Positions 32,753-41,692 of a DNA stretch of 64,000 bases are shown here, piece by piece (position 1 is the stretch's first letter; every line of letters starts with the position of its first letter). A model generated the notes under the pieces. That model did not search any database. It was not told the origin of the DNA and saw only the letters and a list, made by a program, of their open reading frames with translations. Source of the DNA: Pelagibius litoralis (lineage in GTDB: Bacteria > Pseudomonadota > Alphaproteobacteria > Kiloniellales > Kiloniellaceae). A program made the position numbers and the translations under genes. Where the stretch lies: assembly GCF_011683915.1 (NCBI RefSeq), contig NZ_JAAQPH010000018.1:51753-115752 (forward strand). Direction: 5' to 3'.

Positions 32753-33550
32753 GTGCAAGCGGTCAAGGTTCTGGTGATTAATCTGGCCCGTGCCGAGGCG
32801 CGGCGCGAAGGCATGCGCCGCCGGCTCGATGCGCTTGGCCTGGACTACGAATTCATCGCAGCCGTCGATGGTCGCCAGCTGGACGTGACCAGCCATCCGG
32901 CTTACGACCGCAAGCGGCGGCGCTACGCCTACGGCCGGGATCTGACGGCGGCGGAACTGGGCTGCGCCCTCTCCCACCGCGCGGCCTGCGAGCGCCTGCT
33001 GGCGGGGGATCTGGACCAGGTCCTGGTGCTGGAGGACGACGCGGTTTTCGGCCCGGATTTCCCGGCGGTGATGGCGGCGATCCTGGCCTGTGACACGCCC
33101 TTCGACATGGTGCGTTTCGTCGACGGCGCCAAGCTGCAGCGCCGCCGCCGCCGCCGTGTCGCCAGCCTCACCGGGGATTACTGGCTGGTGCGGCCGGAGA
33201 CCACGCTGGGCGGCGCCCATGCCTATCTGCTGCGCCGCAGCGGCGCGGAGAAACTGCTGCCCGCCATGCAGCGCAACTGGCTGGCGGTGGACAGCCTGAT
33301 GGGGCGCAGTTGGGACCATGGACTGGTCTGGTTCACCGTGGAGCCGGTCCCGGTTGCCCCCGATGTGGCCCTGGAGTCGACCATCGGGACCCTGCGGCAC
33401 GAGAAGGTCATGGAAACCGGGCTTGCCCACCGCCTGGCCTTCCCGGCGATCCGCGCCCTGCGCAAGGTGCAGGAGACCGTCGGCAAGCGCCGCGTCTACT
33501 GGTTCACCTGGGCGGAGGATCGGCGCAGCCTGAAACGATCGGGCCGTTGA
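32753..33550 (+). CDS. glycosyltransferase family 25 (LPS biosynthesis type)
   Basis: 265 residues. Seen: VLVINLARAEARREGMRRRL, FIAAVDGRQLD, ELGCALSHRAACERLL, the metal-binding acidic LVLEDDAVFGPDF (~85-97), LVRPETTLGGAHAYLLRRSG, and AVDSLMGRSWDHGLVW. These are the ordered GT25 motifs. Known: bacterial members add galactose or glucose to lipooligosaccharide. GTG start with AAGGGGAA ahead; earlier in-frame codons would place the hairpin inside the gene. Followed on the other strand by DUF423. Confidence 0.88.
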   Translation: MQAVKVLVINLARAEARREGMRRRLDALGLDYEFIAAVDGRQLDVTSHPAYDRKRRRYAYGRDLTAAELGCALSHRAACERLLAGDLDQVLVLEDDAVFGPDFPAVMAAILACDTPFDMVRFVDGAKLQRRRRRRVASLTGDYWLVRPETTLGGAHAYLLRRSGAEKLLPAMQRNWLAVDSLMGRSWDHGLVWFTVEPVPVAPDVALESTIGTLRHEKVMETGLAHRLAFPAIRALRKVQETVGKRRVYWFTWAEDRRSLKRSGR

Positions 33551-33574
33551 GTCCCGGCCGCTAACCGCGATCCC

Positions 33575-33955
33575 CTATCGCCTCGCCCGGCAGCCCATTC
33601 CGGCCCAGGCCAGCGCCAGCCAGCCGGCCATCAGCAGGAAGCCGCCTGTCGGCGCCAGGGGGTTGGTGATCTCGGCCAGGCCCAGACTTTTCAGATAGAG
33701 CGCGCCGCAGAACAAAGCCATGCCGGCGAGGAAAAGGGCGGCGGCAATGCCCGCCCGCCGGCCCGCCGCTGGCGCCAGGCTGCCGATCAGCGCCGCCAGG
33801 CCCAGGGCCGGCAGATGCGCGAAGTGATAGCTGAGCGCGGTGTCGAAAACCGCCTGCGCCCGTGCATCGGCGAAGGCCGCCCCATGGCTGCCGTAGGCGC
33901 CCAGCGCCACCGCAGCGACGCCCAAAAGGCCGAGAAGAATCCAAAGGATGCGCAT
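33575..33955 (-). CDS. DUF423-family small membrane protein
   Basis: 126 residues, four membrane helices. Seen: LLGLLGVAAVALGAYGSHGA (~7-26), VFDTALSYHFAHLPALGL (~36-53), LFLAGMALFCGALYLKSLG (~74-92), and TNPLAPTGGFLLMAGWLALA (~98-117), which is the full DUF423 signature (E. coli YgdD). Function unknown. Convergent with the GT25 gene, 24 bases apart. Confidence 0.94.
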   Translation of the reverse strand: MRILWILLGLLGVAAVALGAYGSHGAAFADARAQAVFDTALSYHFAHLPALGLAALIGSLAPAAGRRAGIAAALFLAGMALFCGALYLKSLGLAEITNPLAPTGGFLLMAGWLALAWAGMGCRARR

Positions 33956-34032
33956 GGCGGCGGAGGATAGGCGAGGGCGCCCCCGCTGTCCTATGCCGGA
34001 TTGTCGCGGGGCCGATTGTCATGGGGGAGGGC

Positions 34033-34109
34033 TGGTGACCCCGGCAGGATTCGAACCTGCGACCTACAGATTAGGAATCTGTCGCTCTATCCGGCTGAGC
34101 TACGGGGCC
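34033..34109 (-). tRNA. tRNA-Arg (anticodon CCU)
   Basis: 77-base cloverleaf on the minus strand: acceptor GGCCCCG / CGGGGTC (one G-U pair), D-arm GTAGCTCAGCCGGATAGAGC, anticodon stem ACAGA / TCTGT with loop TTCCTAA (CCT), T-arm GCAGGTTCGAATCCTGC, and encoded ACCA. Decodes AGG. Confidence 0.96.
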
Positions 34110-34178
34110 TCGCTGGCCGATGAAGGCCGCTTTTAGATAGGCCAAAGCGCCGGATTAGGCAATGCGGGCGGATGCCCC

Positions 34179-35147
34179 TTACTCCACGCCCTTGAAGCGC
34201 TCCGTGGCGGCGACCAGGGCGCGGCGAATGCCGGGCTCCATGGCGGAGTGGCCGGCGTCGGGCACCACCATGTAGTCGGCTTCCGGCCAGGCGCGGTGCA
34301 GGGCATCGGCGGTTTCCATCGGGCAGACCATGTCGTAGCGGCCCTGGACGATGACCGCGGGAATGTTGCGGATGCGGTTCAGGTTCTTCATCAGGGCGTT
34401 CTCCTCCAGAAAGACCTGATGCTCGAAATAGTGCGCCTCGATGCGCGAGAGGCCGAGGGCGTGGCGTTCCTCACCAAAGGCGGCCACGGTCTGCGGGCTG
34501 GGCAGCAGGGTGGAACAGCTGCCCTCGTACATGCTCCAGGCGCGGGCGGCGGGCAGGTGCACCTTGGGGTCCGGGTCGTTCAGGCGCTTCTGATAGGCTG
34601 TCATCAGGTCGCCGCGCTCGTCCTCGGGAATGGCGTCGGCGAAGTTGCGCCAGTTCTCCGGGAAGATCCGGGCCATGCCGTAGAGAAACCAGTCGATCTC
34701 CGCCTCGCTGCCCAGGAAGATGCCGCGCACCACCAGGGCGGAAACCCGCTCCGGGTGGGCCTGGGCATAGGCCAGCGCCAGGGTCGAGCCCCAGGAGCCG
34801 CCGAAAACGTGCCAGCGCATGATCCCCAGGTGATCGCGCAGGCGTTCCATATCGGCGATCAGGTGGGGGGTGGTGTTGTTCTCCAGCCCGCCCAGCGGGG
34901 TGGAGCGCCCGGCGCCGCGCTGATCGAAGACGACGATGCGGTAGTGGCGCGGATCGAAGAAGCGGCGGTGGTCCGGCCCGGCCCCGGCGCCGGGCCCGCC
35001 GTGCAGGAAGACGATAGGCCGCCCGGTCGGATTGCCGGAAACCTCCCAATACATCGAATGCTGGTCGTCCAGCGCGAGCCGCCCGCTTTCATAGGGCTCA
35101 ATCGGTGAAAAAAGGTCCTGCGCGAGCATGCGGCCAGCCTCTTCCAT
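34179..35147 (-). CDS. pip: proline iminopeptidase (prolyl aminopeptidase)
   Basis: 322 residues, S33 alpha/beta hydrolase. Seen: oxyanion-hole HGGPGAGAGPDHRRFFDP (~49-66), FDQRGAGRSTP, nucleophile elbow VFGGSWGSTLALAYA (Ser ~116), cap with WSMYEGSCSTLLP, Asp in GRYDMVCP (~270), and His in DAGHSAMEP (~298). Known: removes N-terminal proline from peptides in the cytoplasm. No signal peptide. A second ATG six codons in (MLAQDLFSP) is a possible start. Monocistronic. Confidence 0.95.
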   Translation of the reverse strand: MEEAGRMLAQDLFSPIEPYESGRLALDDQHSMYWEVSGNPTGRPIVFLHGGPGAGAGPDHRRFFDPRHYRIVVFDQRGAGRSTPLGGLENNTTPHLIADMERLRDHLGIMRWHVFGGSWGSTLALAYAQAHPERVSALVVRGIFLGSEAEIDWFLYGMARIFPENWRNFADAIPEDERGDLMTAYQKRLNDPDPKVHLPAARAWSMYEGSCSTLLPSPQTVAAFGEERHALGLSRIEAHYFEHQVFLEENALMKNLNRIRNIPAVIVQGRYDMVCPMETADALHRAWPEADYMVVPDAGHSAMEPGIRRALVAATERFKGVE

Positions 35148-35331
35148 CTGTCTTTCTCCTCAGGCCATGCCCTGGCCCGGCTCCCTGCATATCCCAGGCG
35201 GCCTGCCTCTGCCAACTTTCTTAGGGCTTAGGCGCCGGTCGGCGGCTTTCGGCTTCCTCTTGACCGCTCTCGCCCCGGCGGGGCCTGGCCTGATAGACTG
35301 TCCGCCAACGATTTGGTTCCGCCGCCGCCTC

Positions 35332-36168
35332 ATGATTCGCCCGATGACCCGTCACGTCCTTTATCTGGTTCTGCTTTTGGTGCCGCTGCTGGCCGCGCCA
35401 CCGGGACTGGCAATTCCGCCGCAGGAGGCGCTGGCGCCGGGCGAAGCGGGCCGGGTGGCGGAGATCGTCGACGGCGATACCCTGGTGCTGGCGGACGGGC
35501 GCGAGATCAGGCTGGTCGGCATCCAGGCGCCGAAACTGCCGCTCGGGCGCGCCGGCTTCAAGGCCTGGCCCCTGGCCGGGGAGGCCAAGGCCCTGCTCGC
35601 TGCCCTGACCCTGGACAAGACGGTTACGCCGGGCTTCGGCGGGCGCCGCGGCGACCGCCACGGGCGGGTGCTGGCGCATCTCTTTGTCGAGGGTGGGTCC
35701 GGGGAGGCGGCCCCCGGGGGAGAGAAGCTCTGGGTGCAGGGGGCGATCCTGGAAGCCGGCCTCGCCCGGGTCTACAGCTTCGACGACAACCGCGCGCTGA
35801 TCGCCGAGATGCTGGCTTTGGAACGCCGGGCCAGGGCCGAGAGGCGGGGGATCTGGGCCGATTCCTTTTACGCCTTGCGCCCGGCAGAGGCGGCGCAGCG
35901 CTGGCTCGGCGGTTTCGAACTGGTCGAGGGCCGGGTGGTTGCGGTTGGCCGGGCCGGGCGCAATACCTATCTGAACTTCGCCGAGGACTGGCGCAGCGAC
36001 TTTACCATTGTGGTGAGCCGCCGCGCCGGGCAGATGTTCGCCGAACAGGGCATTGACCTGGAAAGCTATCAAGGCCGGCGCCTGCGCGTGCGCGGCTGGC
36101 TAAAGTCGCGCAACGGCCCCATGATCGAAGCCACCCATCCCGAGCAGATCGAGCTGTTGGAGGAATGA
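35332..36168 (+). CDS. secreted staphylococcal-nuclease-like (thermonuclease) protein
   Basis: 278 residues with a signal peptide (HVLYLVLLLVPLLAAPPGLA, start possibly at the second ATG four codons in). Seen: SNase core VAEIVDGDTLVLADGREIRL with Asp and Arg of the active site, VGIQAP, RRGDRHGRVLAHLFVEGG with the second Arg, LEAGLARVYS, and ERRARAERRGIW. A second domain of ~100 residues (FELVEGRVVAVGRAGRNTYL ... ) is OB-like. Known: calcium-dependent nuclease fold, here exported. The stop overlaps the start of the M48 protease gene by four bases. Confidence 0.9.
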   Translation: MIRPMTRHVLYLVLLLVPLLAAPPGLAIPPQEALAPGEAGRVAEIVDGDTLVLADGREIRLVGIQAPKLPLGRAGFKAWPLAGEAKALLAALTLDKTVTPGFGGRRGDRHGRVLAHLFVEGGSGEAAPGGEKLWVQGAILEAGLARVYSFDDNRALIAEMLALERRARAERRGIWADSFYALRPAEAAQRWLGGFELVEGRVVAVGRAGRNTYLNFAEDWRSDFTIVVSRRAGQMFAEQGIDLESYQGRRLRVRGWLKSRNGPMIEATHPEQIELLEE

Positions 36169-37667
36169 TGTCCCTAACTTTCGGTTCCCTTGCACGTTCT
36201 TTCCTCCTGCGTTGGCCGCTCCTGCGTCGGCTGGGGGCGCTGCTCCCGTTCTTTATCCTGCTGCCGCTTTTGGCGGCCTGCGCCACGGCGCCGGGCACCG
36301 GGCGGACCATCTTCACCGGCGGGCTCAGTGAAAAAGGCGAGGCCGAGCTGGGCCGCAAGGAACATCCCAAGGTGATGGCCCAGTACGGCGGCAGCTATGA
36401 CGACCCGGCGCTGAACGCCTATGTGTCCTCGGTTGGGAACCTGCTGGTCCAGACCTCCGAACTGCCCGACCTGAAATTTACTTTCACCATCCTGGATTCG
36501 CCGGTCGTCAATGCCTTCGCCCTGCCCGGCGGCTATGTCTACCTCACCCGCGGCCTGCTGGCGCTGGCCGGGAACGAGGCTGAGATGGCCGGCGTGATGG
36601 CCCACGAAATCGGCCATGTGACGGCGCGTCATACCGCAGAGCGTTATGGCCAGACCATGGCCGCCAACGTCGCCGGGGCTGGGCTCGGCGTGCTGCTCGG
36701 CGGGCCGGCGGCCCAGGCCGGCGGCGCCCTGGGTGGGCTGCTGGTGCGCAGCTATTCGCGCGAACAGGAGTTCGAGGCCGACATGCTGGGCGGCCGCTAT
36801 CTTGGCCGCGCCCGCTACGATACCCGCGCCATGGCCGGCTTCCTGAGCCAGCTTCAGGCCCATGGCCGCCTGGAGGCGGAACTGGCCGGCCAGCCGGAAA
36901 AGGCCGACGCCTTCGACATCATGCAGACCCATCCGCGCACTACCGACCGGATCGAACGGGCCCTGGAACAGGCGGGCGTCAACAGGGTGGAAGATCCTAT
37001 GGTGGCGCAGGATATCTATTTCAGAAAGATCGACGGCCTGCTGTTCGGTGACAAGCCGGACGAAGGCTACATCCGTGGCCGCAGTTTCGCTCATCCGAAG
37101 CTGAAATTCGCCTTCGAAGTGCCGGAAGGCTTTCGCCTCTACAACCAGTCGAACCGGGTGCTGGCGCGCAACGGCGACGGCAGCGCCGCGATCATTTTCG
37201 ACCGGGCCGGCAAGGGTTACAAGGGCGCCATGACCGACTATCTCGGCGGTGTCTGGGGTAAGAACCTGAGCCTTTCGGGCCTGGAGGCGATTACGGTGAA
37301 CGGCATGGACGCGGCGACGGCGGGTGCAAGCAACGGGCAACAGAGCCTGCGGCTTCTGACGCTGCGATACGATGCCCAGACAATCTATCGTTTCGCCTTC
37401 GTCACCAAGCCCGACCAGACGGCCAGCTTCAACCGCGGTTTCCGCGAGACGACGTACAGCTTTCGCAAACTCTCCGACGCGGAGGCCGGCAAGCTGAAGC
37501 CGCGCCGGATCAGGATCCATCAGGTCAAGGCAGGGGAGACGGCGGGCAAAATCGCCGCGCGCATGCCTTTCGTTGAGGAAAACCTGAAACGCTTTCTGGT
37601 ATTGAACGGCTTTGACCGGAATGTGACGTTGCAGACCGGCCAAGCGGTGAAGATCATCGCCGAGTAG
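36165..37667 (+). CDS. M48-family metalloprotease lipoprotein (BepA/LoiP-like) with LysM-like end
   Basis: 500 residues. Seen: signal with lipobox LLAAC near residue 40 (LLPLLAACATAPG), FTFTILDSPVVNAFALPGGY, zinc site MAHEIGHVTARH (~145-156), and third ligand EFEADMLGGRYL (~203). QTHPRTTDRIE is typical of the clade. The C-terminal ~45 residues (VKAGETAGKIAARMP...LNGFDR) look like a degenerate LysM. Known: periplasmic M48 proteases handle outer-membrane protein quality control. Translationally coupled to the nuclease gene; the ATG after GGAGGA is doubled (ATGATG). Confidence 0.93.
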   Translation: MMSLTFGSLARSFLLRWPLLRRLGALLPFFILLPLLAACATAPGTGRTIFTGGLSEKGEAELGRKEHPKVMAQYGGSYDDPALNAYVSSVGNLLVQTSELPDLKFTFTILDSPVVNAFALPGGYVYLTRGLLALAGNEAEMAGVMAHEIGHVTARHTAERYGQTMAANVAGAGLGVLLGGPAAQAGGALGGLLVRSYSREQEFEADMLGGRYLGRARYDTRAMAGFLSQLQAHGRLEAELAGQPEKADAFDIMQTHPRTTDRIERALEQAGVNRVEDPMVAQDIYFRKIDGLLFGDKPDEGYIRGRSFAHPKLKFAFEVPEGFRLYNQSNRVLARNGDGSAAIIFDRAGKGYKGAMTDYLGGVWGKNLSLSGLEAITVNGMDAATAGASNGQQSLRLLTLRYDAQTIYRFAFVTKPDQTASFNRGFRETTYSFRKLSDAEAGKLKPRRIRIHQVKAGETAGKIAARMPFVEENLKRFLVLNGFDRNVTLQTGQAVKIIAE

Positions 37668-37696
37668 ATGGAACCCCCAATGAACGACGCAGCCCC

Positions 37697-39661
37697 ATGA
37701 CCAGCGAAGAGCGGTTACCCAACATCGCGGCGCTGCCGGGCGCAGGGCCGATCCCGTCGGCAGAGTCCGCGGCAGAGCTTAGGGCCGGGGCCGCGCGGCC
37801 GCGCTGGCGTCCGACCATTGCCGCGATCCTGGTTTTCGGCTTTGCCGGCCTGGTCCTGGTGGCGGTTTCCGCGGTGCTTGGGATATCGCTGGGCGCGGCG
37901 CAGAAGAACACCACCTCCCTGATCCGCCAGACCGCCGAGTTCACCGTCGACAGCCTGATCGACCGGATCGGCCAGCATCTTGGCGTGGTCCACAGCCGTG
38001 TCGTTTTTATGGCCGAGATGGCAAAGCAGGGTGAGATTTCCGCCGATGACCGCGCGGGTTTGACCGAAATGCTGCTGGGTACCCTTGCCGGTGCGCCGCA
38101 GGTGACCGGGGTTGCTTTCTTCTCGGCGGAGGGCTGGTCGCAGCGCGTCGGACGCGGAGAGACCGGCATTGTCCGCCTCTATGATGCGGTGGAGCCGGAT
38201 CCTGAGATCGTGCAGTTGGTCAAGCAGATGCGCGGCCGGCAGGAATCGGTCTGGGATGGTGTCTTCTGGGTCGAATCCCTTGAGCAGCCCCAGGTAACCG
38301 TCACGGCGCCGGCCTATCGCGGAGAAGACTACATCGGCGTTTTTGCCGCCGTCGTCTCAATCCAGGTGCTCTCGAACTACGTCGCGGACTTTGAACGGGA
38401 GTTCGATATCCACGCCTTTGTGCTCTATGGCCGCGACCGGGTGCTGGCCCATCCGGCCCTGATCGAAGCCAACACAATGGTGGGGCCGGACAAGCCGCTG
38501 TTGTCGCTGGAGGAGATCGGCGACCCGGAACTGGCGATGATCTGGAGCGACCGCGGCGAGCATATCGATATTCTCGAAGGCGAGGAGACAAGCCTTCTGG
38601 GGCATCTGATCCTGGACGGCGACGACCCGGTTTTCTATCTCTACCGCAGTGTCGAGGGTTATGGCCCCGAGCCCTTCTATATGGGCGTCTATGCGCGCAA
38701 CAGCGAGATCGAGCAGTCGGAGATGGATCGGCTGCTGCTGGCCGGCTGGGTCGGCCTGGGCATCCTGGCGGCGTCGCTTGTGCTTGCGGTCGTTCTGGCG
38801 CGCAGCATCGCAAGACCGATCAGCGACCTTTCGACGGCGGCGCGGGCGATCAGCAGTTTCGATTTTCGCCGCGTGCCGGCAGCCAAGGGCAGTTTCTTCC
38901 GCGAACTGGACTCCGCCTCCGGGGCATTTAACTCCATGCTCAACGGCCTGCGCTGGTTCGAAACCTATGTGCCGCGTTCCCTGGTGCTGCGCCTGATCCA
39001 GTTGGGCGAGGACGGGGTGCAGTCCGAAGAGCGCCAGGTCACCGTCATATTCACCGACATCGTCGGCTTCACCGCGGCCAGCCAGAACATGTCGGCGCAG
39101 GAATTGGCTGATTTTCTGAACCATCACTTCGCTTTGCTGGCCACCGAGATCGAAAAGACCGGCGGAACCGTCGACAAGTACATCGGCGATTCGGTGATGG
39201 CTTTCTGGGGCGCGCCGGACGACCAGCCCGATCACGCCCTGCGCGCCTGCCGGGCCGCCAAGGCCATCAGCGCCGCGCTGCAGGCGGACAACCGTGAACG
39301 GATCGCCCGGGGTGCCCCTGCGGTACGCCTGCGCATGGGCGTGCATTCAGGCCCCGCCGTCGTTGGCAACATCGGTGCGCCGGGCCGTGTGAACTACACC
39401 CTGATCGGCGATACGGTGAACCTGGCAAACCGCCTGGAGGCTTTCGGCAAAGAAGTTGCTGCCAGCCTGCCCGGCGATCAGCCCGATGCCTTGATTCTGT
39501 TGTCAGAATCGACCCGGAAGGCCCTGGGGGACGATGAGGGGTTTTCCCTGGAGGATCTGGGCGAGCACCAGATGCGCGGGCGGATCGGCGCCATCGGCGT
39601 TTTCAGATTGCTGCCCGGAACGATTTCATCCGGAACGATTTCATCCGGAGCGACTTCATAA
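37697..39661 (+). CDS. membrane-bound class III adenylate/guanylate cyclase with dCache and HAMP domains
   Basis: 654 residues. Seen: N-terminal membrane helix (~38-60), periplasmic sensory domain (~65-345, dCache-like), second helix LLLAGWVGLGILAASLVLAV, HAMP (SIARPISDLSTAARAISSFD, ~370-420), then the cyclase domain with VTVIFTDIVGFTAASQ (metal Asp), DKYIGDSVMAFWGAP (second metal Asp), GVHSGPAVVGNIG, and IGDTVNLANRLEAFG. Known: such proteins make cAMP in response to a periplasmic signal. The substrate-defining Lys/Asp pair is consistent with ATP. The last residues are a tandem repeat GTISSGTISSGATS. Confidence 0.93.
   Translation: MTSEERLPNIAALPGAGPIPSAESAAELRAGAARPRWRPTIAAILVFGFAGLVLVAVSAVLGISLGAAQKNTTSLIRQTAEFTVDSLIDRIGQHLGVVHSRVVFMAEMAKQGEISADDRAGLTEMLLGTLAGAPQVTGVAFFSAEGWSQRVGRGETGIVRLYDAVEPDPEIVQLVKQMRGRQESVWDGVFWVESLEQPQVTVTAPAYRGEDYIGVFAAVVSIQVLSNYVADFEREFDIHAFVLYGRDRVLAHPALIEANTMVGPDKPLLSLEEIGDPELAMIWSDRGEHIDILEGEETSLLGHLILDGDDPVFYLYRSVEGYGPEPFYMGVYARNSEIEQSEMDRLLLAGWVGLGILAASLVLAVVLARSIARPISDLSTAARAISSFDFRRVPAAKGSFFRELDSASGAFNSMLNGLRWFETYVPRSLVLRLIQLGEDGVQSEERQVTVIFTDIVGFTAASQNMSAQELADFLNHHFALLATEIEKTGGTVDKYIGDSVMAFWGAPDDQPDHALRACRAAKAISAALQADNRERIARGAPAVRLRMGVHSGPAVVGNIGAPGRVNYTLIGDTVNLANRLEAFGKEVAASLPGDQPDALILLSESTRKALGDDEGFSLEDLGEHQMRGRIGAIGVFRLLPGTISSGTISSGATS
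39615..39659 (+). repeat. 15-bp tandem repeat, three copies, at the end of the cyclase gene
   Basis: CCGGAACGATTTCAT occurs twice exactly and a third time as CCGGAGCGACTTCAT, in frame, encoding (S)GTIS units directly before the stop. A likely replication-slippage site that varies the C-terminus length. Confidence 0.85.
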
Positions 39662-39670
39662 AGTAGCGCT

Positions 39671-39764
39671 CAGATAGGATCTGCTCTAACTGTTTGATGG
39701 TGATCGGATTCACATGTTTTGGCGCAACCACGAAGTGGTTCCGTCAAAACATGATCCGATCTAG
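39671..39764 (+). repeat. dispersed repeat family A, copy 2 (partial, second hairpin only)
   Basis: Retains GGATCTGCTCTAACTGTTTG and the complete second hairpin (GATCGGATTCACATG ... CATGATCCGATCTAG), but the first hairpin is missing. The terminal CTAG contains, on the minus strand, the stop codon of rpoH. Convergent position between the cyclase and rpoH genes. Confidence 0.9.
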
Positions 39765-40645
39765 GCGTCGGCCAGCAGGTCAAGCGGGCGTTTTACCCGG
39801 TCCAGCAGCAGCGCCTTCATTTTCTGTAAGGCGCGTTGTTCCAGCTGGCGCACACGCTCCTTGCTGACCCCGAGATCCTTGCCGAGGTCTTCCAGCGTTT
39901 TGGAATCGTCGCTCAGGCGCCGGGCCCTGATGATGGTTTGTTCGCGCTGGCTGAGTTCGAGCAGCGCCTGTTCGATCCATTCGCTGCGCGTCAGGCTGTC
40001 GTGGAAGGAGATTACCAGGTCTTCCGGGCTGGAGCGGTCGTCGGTCAGGTGATCCTGCCACTCGTCGTCGCCGTCCTCGCCGACCCGGGCGTTCAGCGAC
40101 TGATCCGACGCGGAGAGCCGGCTTTCCATGTGATTCACATCGTGCAGCGGCACGGAGAGGTGCTTGGCGACCTCAACCCGGCCGTCTTCGTCGAAGGGCC
40201 GGCCGGAGGAATCCTCGATGCGGGCGCGCAGGCGGCGGAAATTGAAGAACAGGGTTTTCTGCGCCGCCGTGGTGCCGGTGCGCACGATCGACCAGTTGCG
40301 CAGAATAAAGTCCTGCATGGCGGAGCGGATCCACCAGGAGGCATAGGTCGAGAAGCGGACATTGCGTTCCGGCTCGAAGCGGCTGGCGGCCTGCAGCAGG
40401 CCGATGGTGCCTTCCTGGATGAGATCGCCCATCGGAAGGCCGTAGTTGCGGAACTTGGTCGCCAGGGAAACGACGAGACGGGTGTAGGCGCGGATCAGCT
40501 CATGCAGAGAGTCGGCGTCACCGTCGTCGCGCCAGGACCGGGCCAGCCGGTACTCTTCCTCGCGCGAAAGTAGCCTTTCCGACATCGATTGCCGGATGAA
40601 CCTTGCCTGGGAACGCTGCGCCTGTGAGTCTTCGTAGAGAGGCAT
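39761..40645 (-). CDS. rpoH: RNA polymerase heat-shock sigma factor (sigma-32 type)
   Basis: 294 residues. Seen: region 2 with LIRAYTRLVVSLATKFRNYG and LIQEGTIGLLQAASRFEPER and FSTYASWWIRSAMQDFILRN, the RpoH-box-like QKTLFFNFRRLRARIE (~125-140), and region 4 with LSQREQTIIRARRLSDDSKT and LGKDLGVSKERVRQLEQRAL. Length and the absence of region 1.1 identify RpoH rather than RpoD. Start at MPLYEDSQAQRSQ after AAAGGTC. Its stop codon (TAG) is the last part of repeat A2. It can be expected to drive htpG at 52 kb in this window. Confidence 0.96.
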   Translation of the reverse strand: MPLYEDSQAQRSQARFIRQSMSERLLSREEEYRLARSWRDDGDADSLHELIRAYTRLVVSLATKFRNYGLPMGDLIQEGTIGLLQAASRFEPERNVRFSTYASWWIRSAMQDFILRNWSIVRTGTTAAQKTLFFNFRRLRARIEDSSGRPFDEDGRVEVAKHLSVPLHDVNHMESRLSASDQSLNARVGEDGDDEWQDHLTDDRSSPEDLVISFHDSLTRSEWIEQALLELSQREQTIIRARRLSDDSKTLEDLGKDLGVSKERVRQLEQRALQKMKALLLDRVKRPLDLLADA

Positions 40646-40805
40646 GGACAGACCTTTCACCCTCGTAACACTCAACCCAATATTAGAGTTTACGGTGCCC
40701 GGGTGGGGCTGGATCACAGCTTCTTTGGAAAAGTTCTAAATCATACGTAGACGTACGGTATCAGCGAAGTCTGATAGGCAGCTGGAATCGCCTTAAAAGA
40801 TGGTT

Positions 40806-41618
40806 TTAGGCCTCAATTTGATCCTCAATGCGGCCATCTGCGCCAAAACAGGCGGCAAGCAGCTTGCCGCCGAATCCGCAGCCGGCGTCCAGGGTCGCCG
40901 TGAAATTGCCCAGCTCCAGGCCCGGATGGTGGGGGCTGAAGCCCCGCACGACACGGGCGAAGCCGTCATAGGGCGTTTCCATATCCGTGAAATGCGCCGC
41001 CCCCCACCAGAAACTGTCTTTCTGGGCTTCCAGGGGGCGTGCGGGGTCAAGGCCGGCGTTCACGAAGAGCAGGCCCTCTTCGCCACTGTGCTCCTTGGTG
41101 TAGGCGGCGCGGCGCAGGTTGCCGAGCAGTTCGTAATGCCCCGGATGTTGCTGAATGCCCTGCCGCAGGGCGCTGGTCCAGCGCGTCAACTGGCGCGGCC
41201 CGGCAGCGGCCTCGCGCAGGCCCTCGCCCGGATCGATCCCGTAGGCCTCCAGGCTGGCGGCAAGACCCTGATCCAGCATCCACTGCAGTACGCCCCTGGG
41301 GTCGGTCGCGAACTGGAGCTGCAGCAGCTTCTGCCACATCTCCTCCTGGCTGCCCCGCAGGAAAGCAACGTCGCAGGCAAAGGCATCGGGGCGCGCCATG
41401 AAAAGGCTGCGAAACCGCAGCAGGGCGTTGAGGGTGTTTATGGTGTCCGGGCCGCGCCCGATCATGTTGCCGAGATAGACCAGACGGTCGCCGAAGGCCA
41501 GCCGGCCGGTCAGGGCAAAATGAAGACGATCAAGCTGTGCCGCCTGCCCGTGGATCGAGGAGACCGCCCAGATCCGCCGGGCGCCATGAAGAATCGCGAA
41601 TTTCTGGCGATTCCCCAT
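40806..41618 (-). CDS. metallophosphoesterase-fold protein lacking metal ligands (probable pseudophosphatase)
   Basis: 270 residues in the ApaH/PrpE-like serine/threonine phosphatase pattern, but with every metal motif altered: GDIHG is SSIHG (~19-23), GDxxDRG is GNMIGRG (~50-56), GNHE is GSQE (~88-91), FVHAG is FVNAG (~190), and the last GHT-type motif is GFS. The scaffold is otherwise full-length and well formed (WWGAAHF, LDAGCGFGGKLLAACFG). Inference: a binding or regulatory protein rather than a phosphatase. Located between rpoH and carD on the same strand, so a link to stress transcription is possible. Confidence 0.78.
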   Translation of the reverse strand: MGNRQKFAILHGARRIWAVSSIHGQAAQLDRLHFALTGRLAFGDRLVYLGNMIGRGPDTINTLNALLRFRSLFMARPDAFACDVAFLRGSQEEMWQKLLQLQFATDPRGVLQWMLDQGLAASLEAYGIDPGEGLREAAAGPRQLTRWTSALRQGIQQHPGHYELLGNLRRAAYTKEHSGEEGLLFVNAGLDPARPLEAQKDSFWWGAAHFTDMETPYDGFARVVRGFSPHHPGLELGNFTATLDAGCGFGGKLLAACFGADGRIEDQIEA

Positions 41619-41692
41619 GGTGCTGGCACCTTACTTCCGAAGAGATTGATCCGTCGGACTGCCCGGCCGGAACGCCCGGTCAGGCTGACCGG

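Noticed and set aside
36174..37643. 489-codon minus-strand frame
   Set aside because: Antisense to the M48 protease gene with clear zinc motif; composition is that of a shadow frame.
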